64,000 bases of DNA, from NCBI RefSeq assembly GCF_900537115.1, contig NZ_UNRG01000002.1, positions 735,924 to 799,923 of the forward strand. The letters run 5' to 3'. The notes beneath the pieces were generated by a model, which saw only the letters and a list, made by a program, of their open reading frames with translations, made no database searches and was not told the DNA's origin. This stretch comes from Arthrobacter sp. Alg241-R88. GTDB lineage: Bacteria > Actinomycetota > Actinomycetes > Actinomycetales > Micrococcaceae. The translations under genes and the position numbers were made by a program. Positions 1 to 7,664 of the stretch are shown here, one piece after another. Numbering within the stretch: position 1 is the first letter of the stretch; each line of letters begins with the position of its first letter.

Positions 1-42
1 ATCGAGCTGGGTCTCCAGTGTCACGTCTTCAAACTCGGTCAT
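1..42 (-). CDS. N-terminus of an unknown protein, cut by the window edge
   Basis: An ATG (complement of 40-42) opens a reading frame of 14 codons, MTEFEDVTLETQLD, that runs off the left edge. A strong ribosome binding site (GGGGGAGA) lies just upstream on the minus strand. It is the next gene downstream of the Hsp70/zinc-finger operon and points the same way, so it may be a fifth member, although a 203-bp gap with hairpins separates them. Too little is visible to assign a function. Confidence 0.5.
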   Translation of the reverse strand, partial: MTEFEDVTLETQLD

Positions 43-63
43 TATGCTCTCCCCCTTCAACCA

Positions 64-138
64 CAGGCTCAACCCTGAGCCTGTTCACAAACGCAGCAAT
101 TCTGTTCGCGGCAGAGGAGCCTAGCGCTCCTCTGCCGC
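64..138. terminator. Two hairpins between the coiled-coil gene and the next gene
   Basis: A 13-bp perfect stem (108-120 with 126-138, loop ctagc) and an 8-bp stem (64-71 with 76-83, loop ACCC) lie downstream of the gene ending at 246. Neither is followed by a clear T-run on either strand. They could be a factor-dependent terminator, a processing site or an attenuator ahead of the gene at 42. The rest of 43-245 shows nothing recognisable. Confidence 0.4.
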
Positions 139-245
139 ACCATTATCAGTCTCCCGCACGATCCGGCCGCTCTCAGCGCGCCACGCGGCACCACTCCGGC
201 CACGCCTACTTCCACTGCAAGTCCGCCGGATAGTTAATACGGTCC

Positions 246-1589
246 TCATATGGAGCGAAGCCTCTCGATGTGACGGCGCTGTTCCTTGTCGTCTTGCTTC
301 ACGTGCACGCTGACGAGGACGCGGTCGCCGTCCGGCTTGTAATAAATGCGACCCATGTCCTCGCTACCAGCAACCCCCGTGGCAAGCTTCGAAACCTCGC
401 GCCAGCCGCGCATGCCTTCCAAATCCTTGCCCACAACTTCACCCATATCAATCTGCACTAGCGATCGCATCATAGACGCTGATGAATCGAGATTAGCCAA
501 TACTTCAACGCTGTCGAGAACAAAACTCAGCCTCGAGAAGGCCACATCCAGAAATCCAGGAACACCACGACGAGGTGCTCGGGCCGTCGCGTTACCTCTA
601 CGCCGCACTCGCTCCTGTTCCCCGAACTCTTGGAGGCGTTCTTGTTGGTCGACCACAATTGCCTCGAGTGTCATGATCCGTACATCGCCTTGCTCCGCCT
701 GATCGCGGAAACCTGCCAGACTGCTGCGAAGTTCGGAGTTTTCCGCGAACGCCAGTTCGAGAAGTTCTTCGGTCTCGGCCTGACGTTTCAGCAGTATTTT
801 CGTTTCAACAGCTTGCAGGGGATCACGGCTCAACTCTTCAAGCTGATTTTGTAGTGCCTTTTGATGATCCAGGGCCCGATCTAAATCGTCGGAAAGTTTT
901 GACTCCCGACTCGAGGCGGCAATGAGCCGCCCTTTCAGGAGCGAAGCTTCCGACTCAGAGGTGCTGAGACGCTCCCTGAGTTCGGCCGTCAGATCGACCA
1001 ATTGCTCGACCTGTGCTGCGAGATCCTCTAGCGGCGAGACTGAAAGGGTCGGAGCGGGCGCAGCTGTTGGCTCGGCTGAGGCAGGCGAAAAGACGGCGGA
1101 GATCTGAGCCACGACCTCTTCGTGGCTGCCTTTAAACCGAAGCCGGGCAAACCAGTCGTAGAACTTCCCCTCGTGTGTGGGACGATGGCTGACATCCCAC
1201 CTCTGGACCGAAAGACCTCCGGCCTCGAGTGCGTCGACCACATCCGTTGCAAGTCGCTCAGGGGCGTTAAAGACAAGGTAATGACCAAAGCGATTGGTCT
1301 CGACCTCCCACTCACCGTGGAAACCCAGGAAGTTCTGCTGCTCACCGACGTCGTCAAATTGCGGCGCGTATGGGATAGAAGCTCCTGCGAAAAGGAACCT
1401 GCTGCAATCCTCGACTTCCCACGATGCCCCGGAAATGTCGACCACGTCGTGGGCAAACAACGGGTACACCGCGCCGTCGTATACTATGCCGGCATATCCG
1501 ACCGGAGTTAACCGGACCGGTCGACGAACAAGTTCCGCAACTACGGACGCACCATCCTGGATACGTACAACGACCTGCTGAGAAGCCAT
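246..1589 (-). CDS. Coiled-coil protein with a RelE/ParE-like C-terminal domain
   Basis: This 447-residue protein has three parts. Residues 1-170 form a globular region rich in aromatic beta-type segments. Residues 186-328 are a long heptad-rich, Glu/Leu/Gln-rich coiled coil ending in a basic stretch. The C-terminal 100 residues end in GRIYYKPDGDRVLVSVHVK and then DDKEQRRHIERL, which resembles the last strands and helix of RelE/ParE-type toxins (family resemblance by eye). The ATG is one nucleotide past the stop of the Hsp70 gene, so the two are probably translationally coupled. There is no signal peptide or membrane segment. The specific function is unknown; it may be a substrate, partner or effector of the upstream chaperone-like ATPase. 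Confidence 0.75.
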   Translation of the reverse strand: MASQQVVVRIQDGASVVAELVRRPVRLTPVGYAGIVYDGAVYPLFAHDVVDISGASWEVEDCSRFLFAGASIPYAPQFDDVGEQQNFLGFHGEWEVETNRFGHYLVFNAPERLATDVVDALEAGGLSVQRWDVSHRPTHEGKFYDWFARLRFKGSHEEVVAQISAVFSPASAEPTAAPAPTLSVSPLEDLAAQVEQLVDLTAELRERLSTSESEASLLKGRLIAASSRESKLSDDLDRALDHQKALQNQLEELSRDPLQAVETKILLKRQAETEELLELAFAENSELRSSLAGFRDQAEQGDVRIMTLEAIVVDQQERLQEFGEQERVRRRGNATARAPRRGVPGFLDVAFSRLSFVLDSVEVLANLDSSASMMRSLVQIDMGEVVGKDLEGMRGWREVSKLATGVAGSEDMGRIYYKPDGDRVLVSVHVKQDDKEQRRHIERLRSI

Positions 1590-1590
1590 T

Positions 1591-3357
1591 TCAGGCTACC
1601 GAGGCGCACCTACAAGCGGGATCGCCCCACTTACGCTTACAGACGGCACACGGCTTGTAGTAGAGGTGCTCGATCAGTTGCTCATCAGTGGCCTGGTCCG
1701 GGCCGGGGAGCCGAGAAAACGCATGAGGCCGATGCTGATAAAGCACGTCTCCGGGAACCAGCCTCGTATCCTGCTGATCGGCTACATTGGCACGGGCGAT
1801 AAGGCCGTCATTGGGTACATAGGCCTCGGTGTCAGCAATATCAATTGGACCCAGGTCATTGCTGCCGGGGAGTCCGATGCCAAACTCCAGATCAAAGTAG
1901 GACGCGTCTGCTCTGTCGCCGCGCTGCTTGGACATAGCGCTGACAGACAAAATGAGGTTGTCGTCGACCTTGACGTCGAGTTCCAGCCGCTCGACGAGAG
2001 GTGGGGCTGTCCTGTCCACAGCAATGGCTACCATGCCGAGAGATGTTCTCGGATCGCTGGCTTGGGGTTGATCAGCAAGCTCAGTTGGCGCCACTATGGC
2101 GAACTTTGCCGCGCCGTCAGTCGGGTCGGTGCAGTACAGGTGGAAGCGGTCTTGACACACTTCGCCATCATTCGGCATCGCTGTTCCGGCCCTCAACAGT
2201 GGAAGGCGTGAACCACGTGCCATTTCCAGCTCAATGGGCTTTGCCAGCACCAGCCGCTGTGAGTCATGGGCGATGCGTGCCGCTCCCTGCGAAACAAGCG
2301 TTGCACTGTTCTCAGGGACGAGTACTCGTTCAGGCCCGAAGAGTTCGTGCAGCCGGCTGCGTATGCTTGGCATCGCCGCCATACCGCCGGCAACCAGGCA
2401 AAGTGAGACTTGAGCGGGTGCCATGCCGACGCTGTCAAGGAGCGATTCAATATCCCTGATGCCAGATGTCACAAGAGGTCGTGTAATTGCGTCCAGCTCT
2501 TGCCGCGTCAGCGGGTACTCAAGTGTGGTCTCGGATTCTGGGAAATACCCTGGACGATAGAAAGTGACGCTCGGCCGCTCCGAGAGTGCAATCTTGTTCC
2601 GTTCCGCATCCTGCAACAGCCTGAGCCGTGCTTCCTTCGTGGGGTGATCCGATGTGGAGATCCCGTGCTTCGTAGAGAATCGCGCGACGACCTCGTCACG
2701 TATCACTTCATCGAATTTGTCGCCCCCGACTGTGTCAGTTCCCCCGTTGCGGAGCTGGAGGATCCGCCCCGGCTCAATCCTGCAAAGTGTGAGGTCGAGG
2801 GTACCGCCACCCCAGTCAACGACCAGTACGTTGCGTCGCATCAGGCCCCGGATTTCACTGTCGGTATCTGCTGCACCGCGGAGGTAGCCGTAGAGGGCTG
2901 CAAGTGGTTCGTGAACAAACTGAGCCACAGAGATTCCCGCATGGGCGAACGCTTCTCGAAGAGCCGCGCGTCTCGGGCCGTTCATGTTCACAGGAATCGT
3001 GACCACTGCACGGTCCAGCTCGCCCAGCACTTGTCGCTGACCGCTTCGCCGTGATTCGGAACGGACGTGGCGGATGACATCTGCCACAATCTCGATGGGG
3101 CTGCGGTCGACGCCTCCGACAGTCACTGACTCCTCGCCCAGGAGAAACTTTGGCGAACGCACGGTGTTGCCGTACACGCCGAGACCGACTTCTTCAAGCG
3201 CATGGCGGGCCTCGCGTCCGACGACGACTTCCTCGCCCTCGTATCGAACGACAGATGGGTGCGGCAGGCCCTCATCGTCCAAAACGTCAATAACACGGTC
3301 GCCAACGACCACAGAAACCAGACTGTTAGTCGTTCCGAAATCAAAACCTGCAATCAT
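1591..3357 (-). CDS. Hsp70 (DnaK)-family ATPase with C-terminal cysteine cluster
   Basis: This 588-residue protein carries the Hsp70/actin ATPase signatures: phosphate-1 loop GFDFGTTNS (4-12), an IPVNMNGPRR segment (121-130), a HEPLAALYGY segment (149-158), phosphate-2 loop VVDWGGGTLDLTL (179-191) and adenosine motif VAGGMAAMPSI (322-332). The region after about 375 is beta-rich but not an obvious DnaK substrate-binding domain, and there is no EEVD-like tail. Residues 570-584 contain C-x2-C-x8-C-x-C, a likely metal site. Its ATG overlaps the preceding stop by four bases (ATGA). It is not housekeeping dnaK: no dnaJ, grpE or hspR flanks it. Known Hsp70s refold or remodel proteins; a specialised role within this operon is inferred. 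Confidence 0.85.
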   Translation of the reverse strand: MIAGFDFGTTNSLVSVVVGDRVIDVLDDEGLPHPSVVRYEGEEVVVGREARHALEEVGLGVYGNTVRSPKFLLGEESVTVGGVDRSPIEIVADVIRHVRSESRRSGQRQVLGELDRAVVTIPVNMNGPRRAALREAFAHAGISVAQFVHEPLAALYGYLRGAADTDSEIRGLMRRNVLVVDWGGGTLDLTLCRIEPGRILQLRNGGTDTVGGDKFDEVIRDEVVARFSTKHGISTSDHPTKEARLRLLQDAERNKIALSERPSVTFYRPGYFPESETTLEYPLTRQELDAITRPLVTSGIRDIESLLDSVGMAPAQVSLCLVAGGMAAMPSIRSRLHELFGPERVLVPENSATLVSQGAARIAHDSQRLVLAKPIELEMARGSRLPLLRAGTAMPNDGEVCQDRFHLYCTDPTDGAAKFAIVAPTELADQPQASDPRTSLGMVAIAVDRTAPPLVERLELDVKVDDNLILSVSAMSKQRGDRADASYFDLEFGIGLPGSNDLGPIDIADTEAYVPNDGLIARANVADQQDTRLVPGDVLYQHRPHAFSRLPGPDQATDEQLIEHLYYKPCAVCKRKWGDPACRCASVA

Positions 3358-4499
3358 TGCACTCCCCCATCCAGTTCCTTAAGGCGCGTGACCTCACCAC
3401 CGATTGCAGTGAGTGCCCTGTCCACGAACTCCTCCGCCACACCTGTGCTTCCATGGCGAAGGGCGTGAAGCCCGTCCCCTAAAAGCTCAGCCTGGGTAGA
3501 AAGCCGGCGAATCACCTGAGTTCTGAGAGCCTCATAGTCATCGACATGGTGGCTCTTATCAACCACGCGGTTGCTTTGCTCTACCGAAAGCCGCAGCTCA
3601 AGTTCATTGGCTTTAGCTGCCAACTCCGCGGCATGTGCTCTTGCCTTTTCTAGATCTGCTGCCAGTCTTTTTCCCAAACCCTCGGCCGTTATGGCACGAA
3701 GCTCCTGCTCCCGTGCTTGTGAAATGGCCTTCTCTGTTTCCCTCTTCGAGTTATGGAGAACATGCTCGAAGTGCCGTGAGACCTGGCTCAGTGCTTCTGT
3801 ATTTCTTGCTGTCGCCAGAAGAGCAGCCGTCTTGTATGCACTTGGCAGCGCCGGAGTGTCCCAAACAGTGGCACTCATATCCTCGATGAACTGCCGCGAA
3901 GTCCACCGATCGCGGAGAACGCGGAAGAGCTCGAGAGCGGATACCGCGTTGTAGCGAAGCCGCGCCCGGCTTGCGTCGCTGAATTCGGATTCCTCCTTCA
4001 GCCCCAAAGCGCTGAATGTTATGTGCTGGGCCGCACGATTGACTTCTACAGCCGTAAGCATTTCTTGGGGCCGCTGTTCCTTCAAGCGCTCAATCTGTCC
4101 CTCGAAGAGTTTGTGGCTTGCGAAAGCCACGACAACCAGATCGAGAATCCGGCCACGCACAAGCGTTTCTGATCCCAGCTCAGCCAGTGACGATAATAAA
4201 CTCGGCGGGACGGCAAATAGTGGATCTCTCCCAGCTAATTGCCGAACAGTATCGATTTCTGCTTGCTCATCCTCTGGGCGTAGGGACAGATCGAATATGT
4301 CCTTACGGGACAAGTTGAGCTTTCGTCCCGCTTCCTTATAGGCATATTCCATCAATGCGAGAATCGTTTTGGGCCGCTCCCGCTTGCTGCTGTTGCCCAG
4401 GTTGGGCGGTTGCGGGCCGATGTCCGCAGGTTCTTTAGGCAGGGACGGATCCGAGCCTTCAGCCGAATGAACTCCAGTGGGTCCGTCGTCTGTTGTCAC
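3354..4499 (-). CDS. Helical coiled-coil protein between the zinc-finger and Hsp70 genes
   Basis: This 381-residue protein starts with GTG, which overlaps the preceding stop as GTGA. The first 45 residues are acidic and Pro-rich and probably disordered. Residues 45-250 are helical, and about 250-320 form a strong coiled coil rich in Ala, Glu and Lys. The C-terminus is another amphipathic helical segment. No catalytic motif is visible. Its position directly ahead of the Hsp70 gene, and its coiled-coil layout, suggest a co-chaperone or nucleotide-exchange role similar in logic to GrpE, but I see no GrpE sequence signature, so that is only inference. Confidence 0.7.
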   Translation of the reverse strand: MTTDDGPTGVHSAEGSDPSLPKEPADIGPQPPNLGNSSKRERPKTILALMEYAYKEAGRKLNLSRKDIFDLSLRPEDEQAEIDTVRQLAGRDPLFAVPPSLLSSLAELGSETLVRGRILDLVVVAFASHKLFEGQIERLKEQRPQEMLTAVEVNRAAQHITFSALGLKEESEFSDASRARLRYNAVSALELFRVLRDRWTSRQFIEDMSATVWDTPALPSAYKTAALLATARNTEALSQVSRHFEHVLHNSKRETEKAISQAREQELRAITAEGLGKRLAADLEKARAHAAELAAKANELELRLSVEQSNRVVDKSHHVDDYEALRTQVIRRLSTQAELLGDGLHALRHGSTGVAEEFVDRALTAIGGEVTRLKELDGGVQ

Positions 4500-5632
4500 T
4501 TTTTAAGAACTCCTTGACGTTGAACTCGAGGTCGGAAGTTTCTGTACCATTTCTCGCTGAGACGGCTGTGTCGAAGGCTTTCGGCATGTCGCAGCGCTGC
4601 AGGGTAGTCTCCTACAGCCAGCGCGTGCTCAGCCAACACCAGGTGGAGCTTGAGCGCGTCGTATGGTCGTTGCGAGCTAATATTCGCAGCCAGCTCAGCC
4701 ATGTCGCCGCCTGCTGTGCCGTCAAGTGGCAATGCGGTCCACCGGAGCACTTGTTCGATTATCGAGTCGCTGAGCGCGACATCTAGGCTCGGGTGTGGCG
4801 ATTGCGACAGCGCATCGGGCGACCAGCTTTCCCCTTTAAGGAGCGCCTGAAGGCGTAGAGACACTTCCGCAACGCGTTGGCTCTTGGTCTTCGTCATGGC
4901 GCGTTCGAACTGGTTGTAGTGAAAGGCGACTATGCCACATATGGCCTCTGCTGGAGGGCGATCGAAACTTCTCAAAATTCCGACAGCCTGATCGTATTTG
5001 CCCTCATAGCCACTGCCCTCACCCGATCGCTCGGAACCCTCTGCCCCAGCAGCATCCTCGCGTGCCAGAACTGCATAAAGGTAGTTTGCGAGACCGGATT
5101 GATACCGGACTGCAGTGCGGTGTTGCTTACAACGCATGATGAAGTCGTCGATAGACCTGCGGCTTAGCTCGCCCCCGTCGACCAGGCGCGCCAAGGCAGC
5201 GTCAACGCCGTCAAGATCGTCCATATCAGCCAGAGCGAACTCGAACTGGAAAGTCTCGACAACATGCAGATTCGAAAGCGTCACGTCCACAACACCGCTC
5301 CGCTGAGACGACAGAAATTCTGCAGCGTCTCCAATAGAAATTGTCCTGCCATTGATGCTCACAGCGTCAGCTGTGCGCATCACCCAATCCTTCGGCATGG
5401 TTTCGCTGGTGATGATTAGCCGACTCCTGCCGCATTCCCGCCCATTGAAAACGAGAACAGGACGTCGCACGGGGTGACCCTCAAAAGTGTGTACGCGGAG
5501 ATCCCGGGCCGTTGAGAACTCCACCCCGCAGGTCGTACACGGAAAGGTCACCTCTTTGGGCTCCGCGAATGGACTTGAACCTTCACCTGTAGGCTCATGA
5601 AATTCCATGTAGCCGGTGTGCCAAAAGCCCAC
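4496..5632 (-). CDS. C2H2 zinc-finger protein, first main gene of the Hsp70 operon
   Basis: This 378-residue protein has a classic zinc-finger pattern near its N-terminus, C32-x2-C35-x12-H48-x4-H53, in a CTTCGVEF...RVHTFEGH context. C2H2 fingers are uncommon in bacteria. Residues 55-130 look like a small beta-rich domain. The remainder is helical and includes repeat-like segments resembling TPR (for example a DALKLHLVLAEHALAVGDYPAA region near 325-345, split here by residue counts). The GTG start overlaps an upstream stop as TAGTG; an alternative ATG start lies at 5,608. The finger may bind nucleic acid or protein. The function is unknown. Confidence 0.7.
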   Translation of the reverse strand: MGFWHTGYMEFHEPTGEGSSPFAEPKEVTFPCTTCGVEFSTARDLRVHTFEGHPVRRPVLVFNGRECGRSRLIITSETMPKDWVMRTADAVSINGRTISIGDAAEFLSSQRSGVVDVTLSNLHVVETFQFEFALADMDDLDGVDAALARLVDGGELSRRSIDDFIMRCKQHRTAVRYQSGLANYLYAVLAREDAAGAEGSERSGEGSGYEGKYDQAVGILRSFDRPPAEAICGIVAFHYNQFERAMTKTKSQRVAEVSLRLQALLKGESWSPDALSQSPHPSLDVALSDSIIEQVLRWTALPLDGTAGGDMAELAANISSQRPYDALKLHLVLAEHALAVGDYPAALRHAESLRHSRLSEKWYRNFRPRVQRQGVLKK

Positions 5633-5880
5633 TATCTTTCGACCTGCCCAAGAGACAGTTGAGAATCAATGGGCGTAGGGCGGCGAAGGCCATGCACCCA
5701 GTGCCTCTTCTCCGTGTGGCGCCCTCGCAGGTCTCCGGACCTACTCATGCCTTTCCTTTCGACGAACCCCCAACGCCGATCAGCCATAGCTGAGCAAGCC
5801 GCTTGTATTAATTCGAGATCATATCCCTGTTGTGAATGCTGCCGCATACGTAACCCTCCGATGACGTTTTGACGACTCAC
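5632..5880 (-). CDS. Possible small ORF leading the Hsp70/zinc-finger operon
   Basis: This open frame of 82 codons starts at ATG 5,880 and ends in TAG sharing its last G with the GTG of the zinc-finger gene, an arrangement typical of coupled genes. The protein is basic (many Arg, Gln and His), matches nothing I know, and shows little of the G/C third-position preference seen in core genes here. It could be a genuine small protein, a leader peptide, or only the untranslated leader of the operon. Confidence 0.3.
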   Translation of the reverse strand: MSRQNVIGGLRMRQHSQQGYDLELIQAACSAMADRRWGFVERKGMSRSGDLRGRHTEKRHWVHGLRRPTPIDSQLSLGQVER

Positions 5881-6075
5881 GTTGTGTCCCTCTCTGACGT
5901 CGTGGTTATGGCTGTGCTGTTCGTATATTCCAGTTCACCTGCGTGGTGCTCGGCCGAGTGCGTCATTCTCGCCTGCACCCAAAGGTGTGCTTTGTTAACT
6001 GGGCGTCCTTCCGGGGGCTGCCCTGCCGGACCAGAGCCGGCAGGGCAACCTTTCATTTGTTCCAGAACTTGCCCA
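5881..6075. other. Intergenic region with hairpin 6,019-6,047
   Basis: The region lies between the 5' end of the zinc-finger operon and the 3' end of the DUF4352-like gene, so it should hold the operon promoter. An 11-bp perfect stem (6,019-6,029 with 6,037-6,047, loop accagag) sits just beyond the stop of the gene ending at 6,076 and is a probable terminator, although no T-run follows on the minus strand. I could not identify a convincing promoter. Confidence 0.45.
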
Positions 6076-6702
6076 TTACGGAATCTGGATCCGCGCAGCT
6101 TCCTGCAGCAGAGGATCAGAAATCATCACTGTGGCAGCGCCAGGCGCAATATCGAAGGCGATGAAGCCGCGGGACTTGTCCCCCGGCAGGACTTCCCCTG
6201 AGCCCAGCTGGTTGTCGGCAAACATGCTGATGTCGGCCTTACGCCCGTTGGCATCCTTGGCGGAGAAATAGAGCGGGTTGGACGAGGTGGTGCCCTTCTC
6301 GGTTTCCCACAGCACGTCCAGGAGCAGGTAGGTGCCGTTCTTGGGCGGGGTGGCAAACGCTGTCGTGCTCACGGTGTCCGTCCTGGCCGCGGAGACGATG
6401 GTGATCCGAGCAACATCCCCGTTGCGCATCTCCACAGAAAAAGGCGTGCCCACCGTGGGTGCAGCAGGCGCCGATGGAGCCGGTGCGGGAGCGGCCGACG
6501 CCGGTGCTGCCGCCGGCTGGACTGCCTCAGCGGAAGCAGGCGGAACGTCAGCAGTGCCAGCTCCCCCGCCGGAGCATGATCCGAGCATGATGCCGAGGAA
6601 CAGCACGCCAGCCGGGATGGCGAAGCGCTTCTTCTTGTAGAACGGCCGCGGTGCAGGCGCCGGAGCGGCGGGCGGAACAGGGGCAAAGTTAGGGTGAGAC
6701 AT
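6076..6702 (-). CDS. Probable lipoprotein with a DUF4352-like C-terminal domain
   Basis: The start at 6,702 is chosen for its GAAAGG ribosome binding site; an in-frame upstream ATG at 6,765 lacks one and overlaps the neighbouring gene. The 208-residue product has a Pro/Ala-rich N-terminus, a KKKR patch, a hydrophobic segment and LGSC, an acceptable lipobox. An Ala/Pro/Ser linker follows (about 55-90), then a C-terminal beta-sandwich-like domain with YLLLDVLWE and RGFIAFDI, typical of DUF4352/telomeric-repeat-factor-like extracellular domains. It is probably a surface-exposed lipoprotein of unknown ligand. The gene lies 47 bp past the next one and points the same way. Confidence 0.7.
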   Translation of the reverse strand: MSHPNFAPVPPAAPAPAPRPFYKKKRFAIPAGVLFLGIMLGSCSGGGAGTADVPPASAEAVQPAAAPASAAPAPAPSAPAAPTVGTPFSVEMRNGDVARITIVSAARTDTVSTTAFATPPKNGTYLLLDVLWETEKGTTSSNPLYFSAKDANGRKADISMFADNQLGSGEVLPGDKSRGFIAFDIAPGAATVMISDPLLQEAARIQIP

Positions 6703-6749
6703 AGTGTGCCTTTCGGTGATGCGATGGATGGTGCGGGAAATAGCAGAAG

Positions 6750-7421
6750 TTACTGTTTTTCCCATTTGCCACAGCGGGTTGAGTTGAAGTCCTGTCCCGC
6801 TGAAAGTGTGACCACGGGGCGGCCGCCACCGGGGATGTCGTTTTCGATGATGTCGCCGCCGTTGCTTCCGCTGCGGTAGATCCCCCAGTAGCAGGTAGAT
6901 CCCACTGCAGCAGCGGCCCGATAAGTGCCGGGTTCAATGTCCGCACCGACCGTCCAGGTGCCGTCACCTATCGTGTTGGCCGCCTTCGCCTTCTCGGCTC
7001 CCGTCACTGCCTCCTCGCGGGCCTTGACCGCGGCCTCTGCAGTCTTGACCGCAGCGTCGGCCTTGCCCACCTCGGCTTCCTTGGCCGCGACCTTGGACTC
7101 ACGAGACGCCATGCCGTTCTCAAGCGTGTCGTACTTGCCCTTCAGCGATGCGTAGCTGGAAAGCGCCGCGTCGCGCTCTATCTTGACCGTCGACTTTTCG
7201 CCGGCCAGGGATTTGTAGGCGTCGCTAGCTTTTGGATCGGGCAGTGCAGTTCCAAATGCCACGCCGCCGGCAAGGAGTACGACGGCGGCCGTCGCCAGAA
7301 GGATGGGCTTCTTCCTGCCCGGCTTGGCTGATGCCGCCGTCTGCTCTTCAGCAAGTTCAGAAGAAACTTCCGGAAAATCCCCGCCCTCCGGCCGTGGCCC
7401 GTAGCTGGTTTGGTTGTTCAA
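6750..7421 (-). CDS. Membrane-anchored coiled-coil surface protein
   Basis: This 223-residue protein uses a TTG start supported by GAGGACACG. The cytoplasmic tail (1-36) ends in GRKK, and one hydrophobic segment covers about 38-58. Residues 65-140 are an Ala/Lys/Glu-rich coiled coil. The C-terminal 75 residues contain GTWTVGADIEPGTYR and two cysteines, a module often seen in secreted actinobacterial proteins. Topology suggests a membrane-tethered extracellular stalk with a small folded head. The ligand is unknown. It may form an operon with the lipoprotein gene downstream. Confidence 0.7.
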   Translation of the reverse strand: MNNQTSYGPRPEGGDFPEVSSELAEEQTAASAKPGRKKPILLATAAVVLLAGGVAFGTALPDPKASDAYKSLAGEKSTVKIERDAALSSYASLKGKYDTLENGMASRESKVAAKEAEVGKADAAVKTAEAAVKAREEAVTGAEKAKAANTIGDGTWTVGADIEPGTYRAAAAVGSTCYWGIYRSGSNGGDIIENDIPGGGRPVVTLSAGQDFNSTRCGKWEKQ

Positions 7422-7577
7422 CGTGTCCTCTTCCTCTGTTCGTGGATTACCGCAGAACGGCGGCGGGATACTGATCCCCCAATACGCGGTTCCCCGCCGC
7501 CGCCGCAGCTGCGGAAGATTCCTTCTTGGCTGCAGGACGAACTTACGGGCGCTCCCGAGAACAGGAGGCAGAAACTA
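7422..7577. other. Divergent intergenic region ahead of the type I RM locus
   Basis: This stretch separates the minus-strand surface-protein gene from the plus-strand restriction-modification locus and must hold promoters for both. I saw no ORF that looks real and no confident -35/-10 pair. Confidence 0.4.
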
Positions 7578-7597
7578 CTGATAACCGGGGTTATCAG
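7578..7597. promoter_or_regulatory. 20-bp perfect palindrome, candidate operator of the RM locus
   Basis: CTGATAACC-GG-GGTTATCAG is a perfect inverted repeat with 9-bp arms. It sits 68 bp before the chosen start of the HTH/pseudo-methyltransferase gene. Symmetry, length and position fit an operator for a dimeric HTH regulator. The adjacent gene encodes an N-terminal HTH, so autoregulation is possible but unproven. Confidence 0.5.
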
Positions 7598-7664
7598 AGC
7601 CTGAGCATCGATGTCGGGACGAGACACTAGGCTGATGGGACGATTCCGACTGAAGGGTGCAGCC

